Below, piece by piece: positions 50,689 through 58,963 of a stretch of DNA of 64,000 nucleotides. The stretch comes from Taibaiella sp041660405 (GTDB taxonomy: Bacteria; Bacteroidota; Bacteroidia; Chitinophagales; Chitinophagaceae). The notes under the pieces are model-generated. The model saw nothing but the letters and a program-made list of their open reading frames with translations. It was not told the origin of the DNA and searched no databases. The stretch is taken from contig JBAZWL010000005.1 of NCBI GenBank assembly GCA_041660405.1, positions 148,834 through 212,833 on the forward strand, read 5' to 3'. How positions within the stretch are numbered: position 1 is the first letter of the stretch; each line of letters begins with the position of its first letter. Made by a program: the position numbers and the translations under genes.

Positions 50689-52632
50689 CTATTTTTTAAA
50701 AAACTTATTACTGATGCTTAGACCTTCGCCTTTTACTTGTAACATATAGATTCCTGATGCAAGTCTATTCAATTCCAATGTCATAGGTGTGTTCAGCGCA
50801 TTGGCCGGTGCTTTTTTCGACATCAATACTTTTCCATTCATTTCCATGATCTCAATTAAGACTTGTGGATGTGCGGTTCGGATATGTATATTCAGAACAT
50901 TTCGTGCAGGATTGGGGTAGGCACTGAAACCAAGAATACATTCTAATTCAGAGATAGCATTTACCTGCTGATTAGTAATAACAATTTTTATAGAGTCAGT
51001 ATAAGTTGGTGCTGCATTAGAAATGGCCTTAGCCCATACTGTTCCATTTGTTGTGGCTGTAACCAAACCTGTATTAGAGATGATGGCAGATCCTGTTTCA
51101 GGAGTTATACTCCAGGTGACACCCTGGTTGGCAGAGGCAGGGAAAACTTCAGCCAGCAATTGCAAGGTACCAGCGAGTGTATTTATTGCAGGCACAGCAT
51201 TGGCTTGTGTAGTGACCTTTACACTATCAATTTGTACTACCTGATTAATAATAGAAATTTCAATTGTAGCATATTTGGTAGTATCAGCCACTGATACCAC
51301 CTTAGCCAGGACGATTCCATTCTCTTCAGCCGAAACCAGTCCGGAAGCGGATATCAGGGCTTCTCCTGTTACATTGGTTATGCTCCATGTCACTTGTTGG
51401 TTTACCACCGCAGGAAATACTGAAGCCACCAGTTGCAATGTTCCTCCATTAATATTTATTTGTGGCTGTACGTTATTTAAGGTCTCGACCGTTACGCTAT
51501 CTACACCTTGCAAATAACGCATTACCTTAGTCTTCCCATTTTCACCGCCATCTCCAAAAGCAACCACAGGAAGTCCTGAATTATCAACAGATAAAGCAGT
51601 ATAATAAACAGAGCCTGCAGAAAGAGCATTGTTACCAAGTGCAAACCATTGTGTACCGTTGTACGTCATCACAACCAATTTGTTGTTGTTGGTTGCATCT
51701 CCAAATGCGATATATGGCGTGCCTGCCGGAGTGACTGCGAGTGATACTGAACTAACCAGGCCAGCGCTAAAGTCCGGAGAGCCAAGATCTGTCCAGGCAC
51801 CACCTTCATAGCGTTTCACACAAAGTTTGTTACTGGTAGAAACGTATGCCAGATAAAGCCTGTTTGATGAATCAATACACATGGCAGACAAGTTCTTAAA
51901 AATACTGTGAGATCCGACTGTACTAATGCTGCTGCCTACAGACTGCCAGGCCGTACCTGTCGCTGCATCCTTATGTATCTTCATTACACTAAGAGCGCTA
52001 AGTGCTGTAACAAAAGAAACATACATAGTATCGTTACTGCCTATTACTACGGAAGGATAATATGATATCAAAGGAGCAAACCCTGCAAGGCCCACTGTAG
52101 ACCAACTGGTACCGTCAAGCCTTTTCGTAACAAAGCATCCGTTGAGACTGATATCGCGGTAAGTGGTATATGGTTTACCTGTTTGGTCACAAGTAATACG
52201 TGTAAAATAAGCACCTGATGCAGAAAGATTGTTAGTAATACTAGTTGATGAGTTATAATACTGTCCAATAGATAGTTTATTGCCTTGCGTCAAATCCTGG
52301 AATGCGTGAAAAACCATTCCGCTATCATTTACTGCCATACTATTATACATAGTGCTACCGGATGTGATACCTGTAGAATCTCCGATATAGCTCCATGCTG
52401 TTCCATCATATTTAAGAACAACAGCTTTATTTAATATGCTATCCTGGTATGACAAATAGAAATGGTCGCTGGAAGCCGTTACCAGACTGCCATAGCTGCT
52501 GGGGCCGGTAGAAATTCCGGTAGTATCACCCAGGCTCACCCATTGTGCTCTGGCTAGCTGAGCGTTGAGAAAGAAAATTAAAAAGGAGAAATACAGTGCT
52601 GATTTGCATACATTTTTTTTCAGTAAAATCAT
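50689..52632 (-). CDS. Secreted propeller/Big2 protein with T9SS sorting domain
   Basis: 647 residues. Signal peptide ends LARAQ (about 29). Residues 30-375 are propeller-like repeats of about 50 residues (VVLKYDGTAWSYIGDSTGI, VKRYEGGAWTDLGSPDF, VMTYNGTQWFALGNNAL). Two bacterial Ig-like (Big2) domains follow at about 374-468 and 469-562 (LQLVASVFPAVVNQQVTWSI; LQLLAEVFPASANQGVTWSI), each with its SGLVSA or TGLVTA turn. The last 80 residues, from SAYPNPARNVLNIHI, form the T9SS type A domain. Upstream lies a palindrome next to a possible -7 box. A cell-surface role is likely; ligand unknown. Confidence 0.88.
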   Translation of the reverse strand: MILLKKNVCKSALYFSFLIFFLNAQLARAQWVSLGDTTGISTGPSSYGSLVTASSDHFYLSYQDSILNKAVVLKYDGTAWSYIGDSTGITSGSTMYNSMAVNDSGMVFHAFQDLTQGNKLSIGQYYNSSTSITNNLSASGAYFTRITCDQTGKPYTTYRDISLNGCFVTKRLDGTSWSTVGLAGFAPLISYYPSVVIGSNDTMYVSFVTALSALSVMKIHKDAATGTAWQSVGSSISTVGSHSIFKNLSAMCIDSSNRLYLAYVSTSNKLCVKRYEGGAWTDLGSPDFSAGLVSSVSLAVTPAGTPYIAFGDATNNNKLVVMTYNGTQWFALGNNALSAGSVYYTALSVDNSGLPVVAFGDGGENGKTKVMRYLQGVDSVTVETLNNVQPQININGGTLQLVASVFPAVVNQQVTWSITNVTGEALISASGLVSAEENGIVLAKVVSVADTTKYATIEISIINQVVQIDSVKVTTQANAVPAINTLAGTLQLLAEVFPASANQGVTWSITPETGSAIISNTGLVTATTNGTVWAKAISNAAPTYTDSIKIVITNQQVNAISELECILGFSAYPNPARNVLNIHIRTAHPQVLIEIMEMNGKVLMSKKAPANALNTPMTLELNRLASGIYMLQVKGEGLSISNKFFKK

Positions 52633-52674
52633 CTTTAGAAAGGTTAGCTGGTTAAAAGTTTGAACTTTGCGCTG

Positions 52675-52709
52675 CGAAATTAGATGGCTTTAATTAAAAG
52701 CCATTTCAA
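52675..52709 (-). promoter_or_regulatory. Possible promoter with palindrome in the spacer
   Basis: On the minus strand TAATTTCG (52682-52675, one mismatch to TAnnTTTG) and TTG (52709-52707) flank the palindrome ATGGCTTT-TAATT-AAAGCCAT (52684-52704). The spacer of 24 bases is long, so the box assignment is uncertain. Confidence 0.3.
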
Positions 52710-52907
52710 AAACGGGAATTAATTAACGTTAGCTCAAATGCCCTACAGTAGGCAATTACAAGATCATCAGGAAAAATAAAATCACGAAAGCTTCCTGATT
52801 ATGTAATCCTACCAACCTTATTCCTCCTTTGATGATTCTCATATAAAAAGCCATTGTAGCTTTTAGGATATTTATTTATTGTCAGAGCCTCGAAATTGCA
52901 AAACATA
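52710..52907. other. Spacer without visible features
   Basis: Nothing recognisable between the promoter region of the propeller/Big2 gene and the terminator at 52908. The whole gene-free stretch is 52633-53068, with the promoter, terminator and 3' gene remnant listed separately. Confidence 0.4.
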
Positions 52908-52936
52908 AAGAAGCCTCCAGAAATTGGAGGCTTCTT
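52908..52936 (-). terminator. Perfect hairpin terminator
   Basis: AAGAAGCCTCCA (52908-52919) pairs with TGGAGGCTTCTT (52925-52936) over GAAAT. It lies downstream of the MFS exporter gene and the short gene remnant, on the minus strand. Confidence 0.8.
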
Positions 52937-52962
52937 GCAAAATAAACACACAGAAGTTTAGA

Positions 52963-53034
52963 AAGCATGAATGTCAATCAATGCGTTATAATCTTTGTTC
53001 TTATCAAGCTTGATATTAGCTAAAACGCAGTATC
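52963..53034 (-). pseudogene. Possible 3' end of a lost gene
   Basis: On the minus strand the frame ending at 52963 reads YCVLANIKLDKNKDYNALIDIHAF then stop; the residues from ANIKLD onward look like the C-terminus of a real protein. A stop codon lies just upstream in the same frame and no start is present. A strong terminator follows 27 bases later. It may be what is left of a gene that once followed the MFS exporter. Family not identified. Confidence 0.35.
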
Positions 53035-53068
53035 ACCAAATTTAAAAACTATACCTTCTCTTGTTATA

Positions 53069-54346
53069 CTAATGCACAGGAGTTTCACTTACGCTGCCTT
53101 CTGTTATTGCTTTTGACAATTCGGGGTTTTCTTTCTTTTCCTTGCTCAGCACTTTCCAAATAATAAAAATGCTTAACAGCATACATACAGCACCGATCAG
53201 GAAATGTATACCTGGCATATGAAAAGGAGCTTTGCTAGAAGTGAAATAAGCAAAAGTATTGTTCATGATCAGTGGCCCGAAAATGGTAGTAAGGCTCATC
53301 AGGCTGGTTAAAGATCCTTGCAGCTCTCCCTGTTGATTTGGTGGCACGTGCACAGAAATAACAGATTGAAGAGATGGGCCACAGATACCCCCAAGGCAAT
53401 AAGGCACAAGAAAGGCAAACATCATCCATCCTTCGGAAGCAAAAGCAAATAGTATCAAGCCAAGGGCATATAGGCCAAGACCAATGTAAATACTTTTCTC
53501 ATTACCGATCTTAGGTACGATAATCCTTGTAAGTCCACCCTGTACTGCACCTACCAGCACACCTACTACAGCAAGCGATATGCCTACCATTTTTTCACTC
53601 CAGTTAAAACGATAAATGGTAAAGAAATTCCAGTTGCCTTGCACTGCCTGGGCTCCAAGGTATATAAGGAAGAAGCTGAGTGCCAGCATGCTGATCTCAG
53701 AGTGCTGTGTCAGGAATTTTAATGAGCCAAATGGATTGGCACGCTTCCATTCAAAAGGACGACGATTTTCTTTACTTAATGATTCAGGCAACAGGAAATA
53801 TCCATACACGCAATTTATTAGACAAAGCGCGGCTGCTGCATAGAAAGGCGCCCTGATACCCCAGGTCGAAAGAAATGCTCCAAGTGCTGGCCCCAGTACA
53901 AAACCCAGACCAAAAGCTGCTCCTACAAGACCAAAGTTTTTTGCCCTGGTGGTTTCATCGGGGCTTACATCAGCTATATACGCGGTTGCTGTGGTAAAAC
54001 TTGCACCCGTCATACCGGCAATAATACGGCCTATGAACAACCATCCATAAGTTGGGGCCAGTGCCAGGATAATATAATCGATACCAAAACCTAATAAGGA
54101 AAACAACAATACGGGACGACGGCCATACCTATCGCTCAGATTACCAACTATTGGTGCAAATATAAACTGGGCAACAGCGAAAACCGACAACAAGAATGCG
54201 CCATAAGTACTTGCCTGGTTAACAGGAATGCCTTTAAGCTGTGCTATGAGATCGGCCATCACAGGAATGATCAGCCCCCAGCCCATGATGTCAATTAATA
54301 AAGTAATAAAGATAAAGCCAATGGCTGATTTCTTAGTTGTTTGCAT
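53069..54346 (-). CDS. MFS drug exporter, TCR/Tet-like
   Basis: Inner-membrane antiporter, 425 residues from the ATG at 54346 (MQTTKKSAIGFIFITLLIDIMGWGLIIPVM); an earlier ATG would add an unlikely 18-residue tail. Twelve hydrophobic segments. Motif A is GNLSDRYGRRPVLLFSLL (about residues 65-82), and GFVLGPALGAFLS matches motif C of drug:H+ antiporters. The sequence resembles TetA-type proteins of Bacteroidota, most of which are of unknown substrate, so tetracycline resistance cannot be claimed. It is divergent from an AraC-type regulator gene 176 bases away that could control it. Confidence 0.87.
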   Translation of the reverse strand: MQTTKKSAIGFIFITLLIDIMGWGLIIPVMADLIAQLKGIPVNQASTYGAFLLSVFAVAQFIFAPIVGNLSDRYGRRPVLLFSLLGFGIDYIILALAPTYGWLFIGRIIAGMTGASFTTATAYIADVSPDETTRAKNFGLVGAAFGLGFVLGPALGAFLSTWGIRAPFYAAAALCLINCVYGYFLLPESLSKENRRPFEWKRANPFGSLKFLTQHSEISMLALSFFLIYLGAQAVQGNWNFFTIYRFNWSEKMVGISLAVVGVLVGAVQGGLTRIIVPKIGNEKSIYIGLGLYALGLILFAFASEGWMMFAFLVPYCLGGICGPSLQSVISVHVPPNQQGELQGSLTSLMSLTTIFGPLIMNNTFAYFTSSKAPFHMPGIHFLIGAVCMLLSIFIIWKVLSKEKKENPELSKAITEGSVSETPVH

Positions 54347-54522
54347 AAAATGGATAGATTCATGAAGACGCAAACTTATAACGATATTGGCAATATTCAA
54401 GGTGCCAGGTGCGTCAAATTATAGTGAAATTGCGACATGGTGCACTTCACATTTAAATCATTTTAGCGGTTAAGCGTACAACCCCAGTTACAAAAATTGA
54501 AACAAAAGCTTATTTTTGATGG

Positions 54523-55590
54523 ATGACCTTTCCCCGTGAACTTCTATTTTTTTTCAGCGCCCTGGGAGCATTTAACGGGCTTCTTTTAAGTGCCTACTTT
54601 ATTTTTTTTGCCAAGAGAAAACACTTGTCAAATTATTTCCTGGGCTTGTTGTTGCTCGTGCTTAGTCTTCGCATCGGGAAATCCGTTTTTTTGTTTTTCA
54701 ATCATGAGCTGGCGAAAATTTATTTGCAAATAGGACTTTCGTCTTGTTTCTTTATTGGCCCATTCCTGTATTGCTTTATTAAATCGGCTACGGGACCAAT
54801 CAATGAATTCCCTAAAAAATGGAAAATTGGAATTGCGATTTTACTTGCGATTGTCATTATTACCGGAATGTTATTTCCCTATGCTACCCATCTCTGGTTT
54901 TGGAAATATTTTGCAAAAGTTATCTATGCAGAGTGGTTAATTTTTGTTGTCGCTTCGGGGTTTGCCCTAAAGGGGATTTGGAAAAAAATAGTTGCACGCC
55001 CTGCAAAGGATTTAAAACCCTTTGAAAAGTGGATGTTGATAGTATTTTTTGCCAATGTAGCTATCTTCCTGTCTTATTGGATTGCCGGTTTCCTAAATTC
55101 CTGGTCCATATATATTAGTGGCCCTTTGATTTTTTCTATCATTTTGTACCTCTCCGTTTTTTTGCTTGTAAAGAGACAAAAAGTAGAGGATGTGTTTTAT
55201 GCCGACAACCATAAATATGTAAATAAAAAAATACAGGAGGGGAAAGCGAATGTCTTATTTCAACTATTGGAAAAACAAATGCTGGAAAAACAGCTTTATA
55301 AAAACCCCAATTTAGTTTTAGGAGATCTGGCCAAAGAAATAAATACAGGAAGCCATCAGCTATCTCAGATTTTAAATGACAACATAGGAAAAAGTTTCAC
55401 CACATATATCAATGAATACCGGATTGAAGAAGCCTGTAACCTTATGCTTACCGATAGCCGGTTATCACTGGAAGGAATAGGTTTCGAGGTCGGGTTTAAT
55501 TCAAAATCCACCTTTTTCTCCACCTTCAAAAAGTTTAAAAACACCACACCGGCGGCATTTCAAAAGCAACAGCTGAATAATAAGGTATAA
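54523..55590 (+). CDS. Membrane-anchored AraC-type regulator
   Basis: 355 residues. Residues 1-225 hold about seven hydrophobic segments (LLFFFSALGAFNGLLLSAYFIFF to IILYLSVFLLV), then a linker and an AraC HTH pair at about 260-350 (DNIGKSFTTYINEYRIEEACNLML, IGFEVGFNSKSTFFSTFKKFKN). It probably senses something at or in the inner membrane and acts on DNA from there. It lies between the MFS exporter (divergent) and the receptor gene at 55752 (same strand, 161 bases on), either of which could be its target. Confidence 0.85.
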   Translation: MTFPRELLFFFSALGAFNGLLLSAYFIFFAKRKHLSNYFLGLLLLVLSLRIGKSVFLFFNHELAKIYLQIGLSSCFFIGPFLYCFIKSATGPINEFPKKWKIGIAILLAIVIITGMLFPYATHLWFWKYFAKVIYAEWLIFVVASGFALKGIWKKIVARPAKDLKPFEKWMLIVFFANVAIFLSYWIAGFLNSWSIYISGPLIFSIILYLSVFLLVKRQKVEDVFYADNHKYVNKKIQEGKANVLFQLLEKQMLEKQLYKNPNLVLGDLAKEINTGSHQLSQILNDNIGKSFTTYINEYRIEEACNLMLTDSRLSLEGIGFEVGFNSKSTFFSTFKKFKNTTPAAFQKQQLNNKV

Positions 55591-55751
55591 TTGCGTGTTT
55601 TTATAACTTATTTAATTTCAATTTTTTGCCCGATGAAGGAACTCCCAATACGTACAAATTTATAAATCCGTACTCCTGATTCGCAGGCTTGTACCCTAGT
55701 GTAAAATTGGTTTATCATTTTTGCTTCAACCTATAAAATCAATTTTATACG

Positions 55752-58148
55752 ATGAGCAAAAATGTCATCTGCTTTGGCCTCTTAGTTATAGTTTCCCTGT
55801 GGGCATCTGCAGTGTTGAATGCCCAACCAATTAACTCCATTACCGGCAAAGTGGTAAACGTAAACTATGAGCCGCTCATAGGAAATGTGGCGGTCTTATC
55901 AGCCACGGATTCCGCTTTTATTACAGGTACCAGTTTTCAGGAGGCAGACTTTGAATTGTCGGGGATCAATCAAAAAGTGGCATTATTGAAATTCACTTCC
56001 TTAGCATTCTCAGACACCATTATTAAAGTTGAATACAAAGGACAGGAGCATATTGATTTAGGAAGCATTATCTTCAGTGAAACACGGTCTTCACTAGATG
56101 AAGTACAAGTAACAGCTCAGGCGCCAATGGTGCGATACAGGGACAATGGAAACGTAGAAGTAAATGTGTCCAATACGATACTTGCCCGCAGCAATTCTGT
56201 CAATGAGATTTTATCCAGGTCTCCTAATATAACTATTGATGAAGCAGGGCAGGTTTTTGTCCTCGGCAAAGGCGAAGCTATTATTTATCTCAATAACAAA
56301 CGCATTAGCAGGGAGCAGATGTCGGCCATACCTACCTCACAAATATCACGGATCGAAATTATTTCCAATCCATCTGCCCGGTATGATGCGGAAGGGAAAG
56401 CAGTAATTAATATCCTTACAAAGATGAACATGCAGGAAGGTATGCTGGGAACACTAAGCCAGCATATTACTGTTTCCAGCTTTGGTGGAACTCATACTAA
56501 TACACTTCTAGATGTAAGCTATACAAAAGGTAGATTTTCGCTGATAGGAAATTATGGATTGCTTTTAGGGAAAAGCAGGGAATTCTTACACACAACAAGA
56601 ACCAGACCAGAGGGTAGTGATTATATGAGTTCGGATCTGACCATAGATTGGAGACGTAAATTTAATAACTATTCAAACTTTGGCTTCGGTGCTCAATACA
56701 ATATTAGCGAAGGCAGCTATATTTCATTGGGCTATAGTGGATATATGGAAAACCAGGGCGGTGAGCAGCATAGCGAAAATGCCATCATTACCAATACAGA
56801 GAAAGGCAGCTATTCAAGTGATCTCCGCGTAGATCAAATGCGGTGGAACCATAGCGCTACGTTCAATTTTAATAAAACTCTGGATACCCTCGGCTCTGCT
56901 TTTTTTATGGGTAGCCAATATTCTTATTTCGACGGCGATACTGATGATTCCATAGATGAGCATGGCATAACAAATGGAGCAAAAAACAGCAGGTACTTAA
57001 ATAATAATACCAACACTAAAATATCTATTCTCACTACTCAGATCGATTATACGAAAGTATTTAACGACAGGAATAAACTGGATATGGGAATTAAATTCAG
57101 CTATGTGAATGATAGATCCGGCACAGATTTTCTGGTCGCCGAAGATGGGGAACAATATAAATTAGACAAGGGTATGTCAAACAATTTCAGATATACTGAA
57201 GAAGTACCGGCTGCCTATATTAATTATAGCGGCAGCATTTCGGGAAGAATAGATTTTAGCCTGGGTACAAGGGGGGAGCTGACTCATTATAACCTCAATA
57301 CAAGTTCCGGTGGTGGCCAGGTTATTCAAAAAAGTTATTTCAATATATTTCCCAACCTGCTGCTTAGTACAACGTTCTATAATGTTAAACTTCGGGCTTC
57401 TTATGCATCCAGGATAACGAGACCAAGATATCAGGCACTTAATCCCTATATCATCTACCAGGACCGCTTTACATCCATCCAGGGTAGTCCTGATCTGGTT
57501 CCGGAAAAAACACATGCTTTTGAAGCCGGCCTTAATTATAAGAAATATGATTTCAGAATGGGATATAATTTTACGCTGGACCCTATGACAGCAGCCGCTT
57601 TAAGAGGAGACAGTGCAAACAGTTATGTTCTGAGAGGAATAAATTTAGATAAGAGTCATTCTTTTTTCGTCTCCCTTTCAAAATCGGCAACTTTTAAGTG
57701 GTGGACTTCTTTAAACACCGCAACACTCAGGTATAGTAAATCGGTGGATACTAAATATGACTATGTCTTTACTGAGTCCAGGCCCGATCTATATCTGTAT
57801 ACAAGCAATACTTTTGATGTAAATAATTTGTTTAAGATCCAGCTGTTAGTATGGTATCAGAGCAACAGATATTATGGACGTTTTGAAAATCAAAGATCCA
57901 GTGTAACGTTGGGTATTGAAAAAAACTTTTTTAAAAATGTGCTAAAACTGAGTCTTACAGCAAACGATATTTTTCATAACACACATTCCTCCGGCACTTA
58001 TGATGTAGGGCAAACACTGGTATTTTATGATAGAACGTATAATACCAATTATTTCAGATTCATTGCCACTTTCAATTTTGGAAAACTAAAGAAATCCAAT
58101 TACAACATCAAATCCACTGGGCAAGATGAGAATAGCAGAGCTAACTGA
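55752..58148 (+). CDS. TonB-dependent-type outer-membrane receptor (outer membrane beta-barrel family)
   Basis: 798 residues. Signal peptide ends VLNAQ (about 25). Residues 28-115 form a carboxypeptidase D regulatory-like domain (SITGKVVNVNYEPLIGNVAVL). A plug domain follows (about 120-225: VNEILSRSPNITIDEAGQVFVLG, AIIYLNNKRISREQMSAIP, RIEIISNPSARYDAEGKAVINI). The rest is a large barrel with a C-terminal aromatic-rich end (NYFRFIATFNFGKL). Substrate unknown. It has the architecture of the small outer-membrane beta-barrel group rather than SusC. It converges on LytTR pair 2, three bases from the regulator's stop. Confidence 0.88.
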   Translation: MSKNVICFGLLVIVSLWASAVLNAQPINSITGKVVNVNYEPLIGNVAVLSATDSAFITGTSFQEADFELSGINQKVALLKFTSLAFSDTIIKVEYKGQEHIDLGSIIFSETRSSLDEVQVTAQAPMVRYRDNGNVEVNVSNTILARSNSVNEILSRSPNITIDEAGQVFVLGKGEAIIYLNNKRISREQMSAIPTSQISRIEIISNPSARYDAEGKAVINILTKMNMQEGMLGTLSQHITVSSFGGTHTNTLLDVSYTKGRFSLIGNYGLLLGKSREFLHTTRTRPEGSDYMSSDLTIDWRRKFNNYSNFGFGAQYNISEGSYISLGYSGYMENQGGEQHSENAIITNTEKGSYSSDLRVDQMRWNHSATFNFNKTLDTLGSAFFMGSQYSYFDGDTDDSIDEHGITNGAKNSRYLNNNTNTKISILTTQIDYTKVFNDRNKLDMGIKFSYVNDRSGTDFLVAEDGEQYKLDKGMSNNFRYTEEVPAAYINYSGSISGRIDFSLGTRGELTHYNLNTSSGGGQVIQKSYFNIFPNLLLSTTFYNVKLRASYASRITRPRYQALNPYIIYQDRFTSIQGSPDLVPEKTHAFEAGLNYKKYDFRMGYNFTLDPMTAAALRGDSANSYVLRGINLDKSHSFFVSLSKSATFKWWTSLNTATLRYSKSVDTKYDYVFTESRPDLYLYTSNTFDVNNLFKIQLLVWYQSNRYYGRFENQRSSVTLGIEKNFFKNVLKLSLTANDIFHNTHSSGTYDVGQTLVFYDRTYNTNYFRFIATFNFGKLKKSNYNIKSTGQDENSRAN

Positions 58149-58151
58149 TGA

Positions 58152-58907
58152 TTACCTCCCGAAGGCGTGTAAGAAGTCAGCCTTTCTTCTGGCCGATACT
58201 TCCAGTACTTCACGCCCCGACAATGTTACGAATCCGCCACCGGCCTTTCCCTTATTATATTCCAGCACCTTATTGATATTGATCAGGTGCTTGTGATGAA
58301 TCCTTACAAAGCCATAACTTTTTAGCTCTGCCTCATATTCACCTAATGCCTGAGAGGCGATTATTTTGGTATGATCTGCAAAACTGATAATAGTGTAATT
58401 GCCGGAAGCTTCGCAACGCACAATATCATCGGCATTTACCAGGGAAAAACCACTAAGTGTAGGTATCCTTACCTTCCTGATTTTCAAATGCCTGTTGACA
58501 CTTTCCAACAATACCGACAAGTCTGTTTTCTCTTCCTTTTTATATTTGTTCAAAGCTTTATTCACCGCAGTAACAAATTCTTCCCTGTTCACCGGTTTAA
58601 GCAGATAATCCAGTACAGAAGCTTTGATGGCTTTCAGCGCATAATGATTATGTGCTGTAACCAGGATCACATGTGACTGCAGGCCATTGCAGGCTGAAAG
58701 CAGGTCAAAGCCATTTCCATCCGGCATTTCGATATCGAGGAAAATAAGGTCTGGCTTTATTTCCCTAATGAGTTTCAGGCCTTCAGTTACATTTTCGGCA
58801 CAGCCATTAAGTTGCAGAAAGGGGAAATGTTGTTCGAGCAAAAGTGCTATAATATTTCTGCCATCGGCTTCATCATCGATGATGACCGTTTTGATAAGTG
58901 GTTCCAT
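58152..58907 (-). CDS. LytTR-family response regulator (pair 2)
   Basis: 251 residues. Receiver domain about 5-120: acidic pair DDE at 11-13, phosphorylated Asp58 in LIFLDIEMPDGNGFDLL, Lys in DYLLKPVNREEF. LytTR DNA-binding domain about 150-248 with YEAELKSYGFVRIHHKHLININKVLEYNKGKAGGGFV. It closely parallels the regulator at 33618, with the same tail motif. It lies 56 bases after its kinase gene on the minus strand. Targets unknown. Confidence 0.92.
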   Translation of the reverse strand: MEPLIKTVIIDDEADGRNIIALLLEQHFPFLQLNGCAENVTEGLKLIREIKPDLIFLDIEMPDGNGFDLLSACNGLQSHVILVTAHNHYALKAIKASVLDYLLKPVNREEFVTAVNKALNKYKKEEKTDLSVLLESVNRHLKIRKVRIPTLSGFSLVNADDIVRCEASGNYTIISFADHTKIIASQALGEYEAELKSYGFVRIHHKHLININKVLEYNKGKAGGGFVTLSGREVLEVSARRKADFLHAFGR

Positions 58908-58963
58908 AATAAGATCAGATGTTTGGTGTTTTACTCAAAAATATACTTTAAAATTTGTCCTTC

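Noticed and set aside
53069..54346. Tetracycline resistance gene
   Set aside because: The protein is TCR/Tet-like, but many such exporters have other substrates and no resistance context (transposon, tetR) is present.
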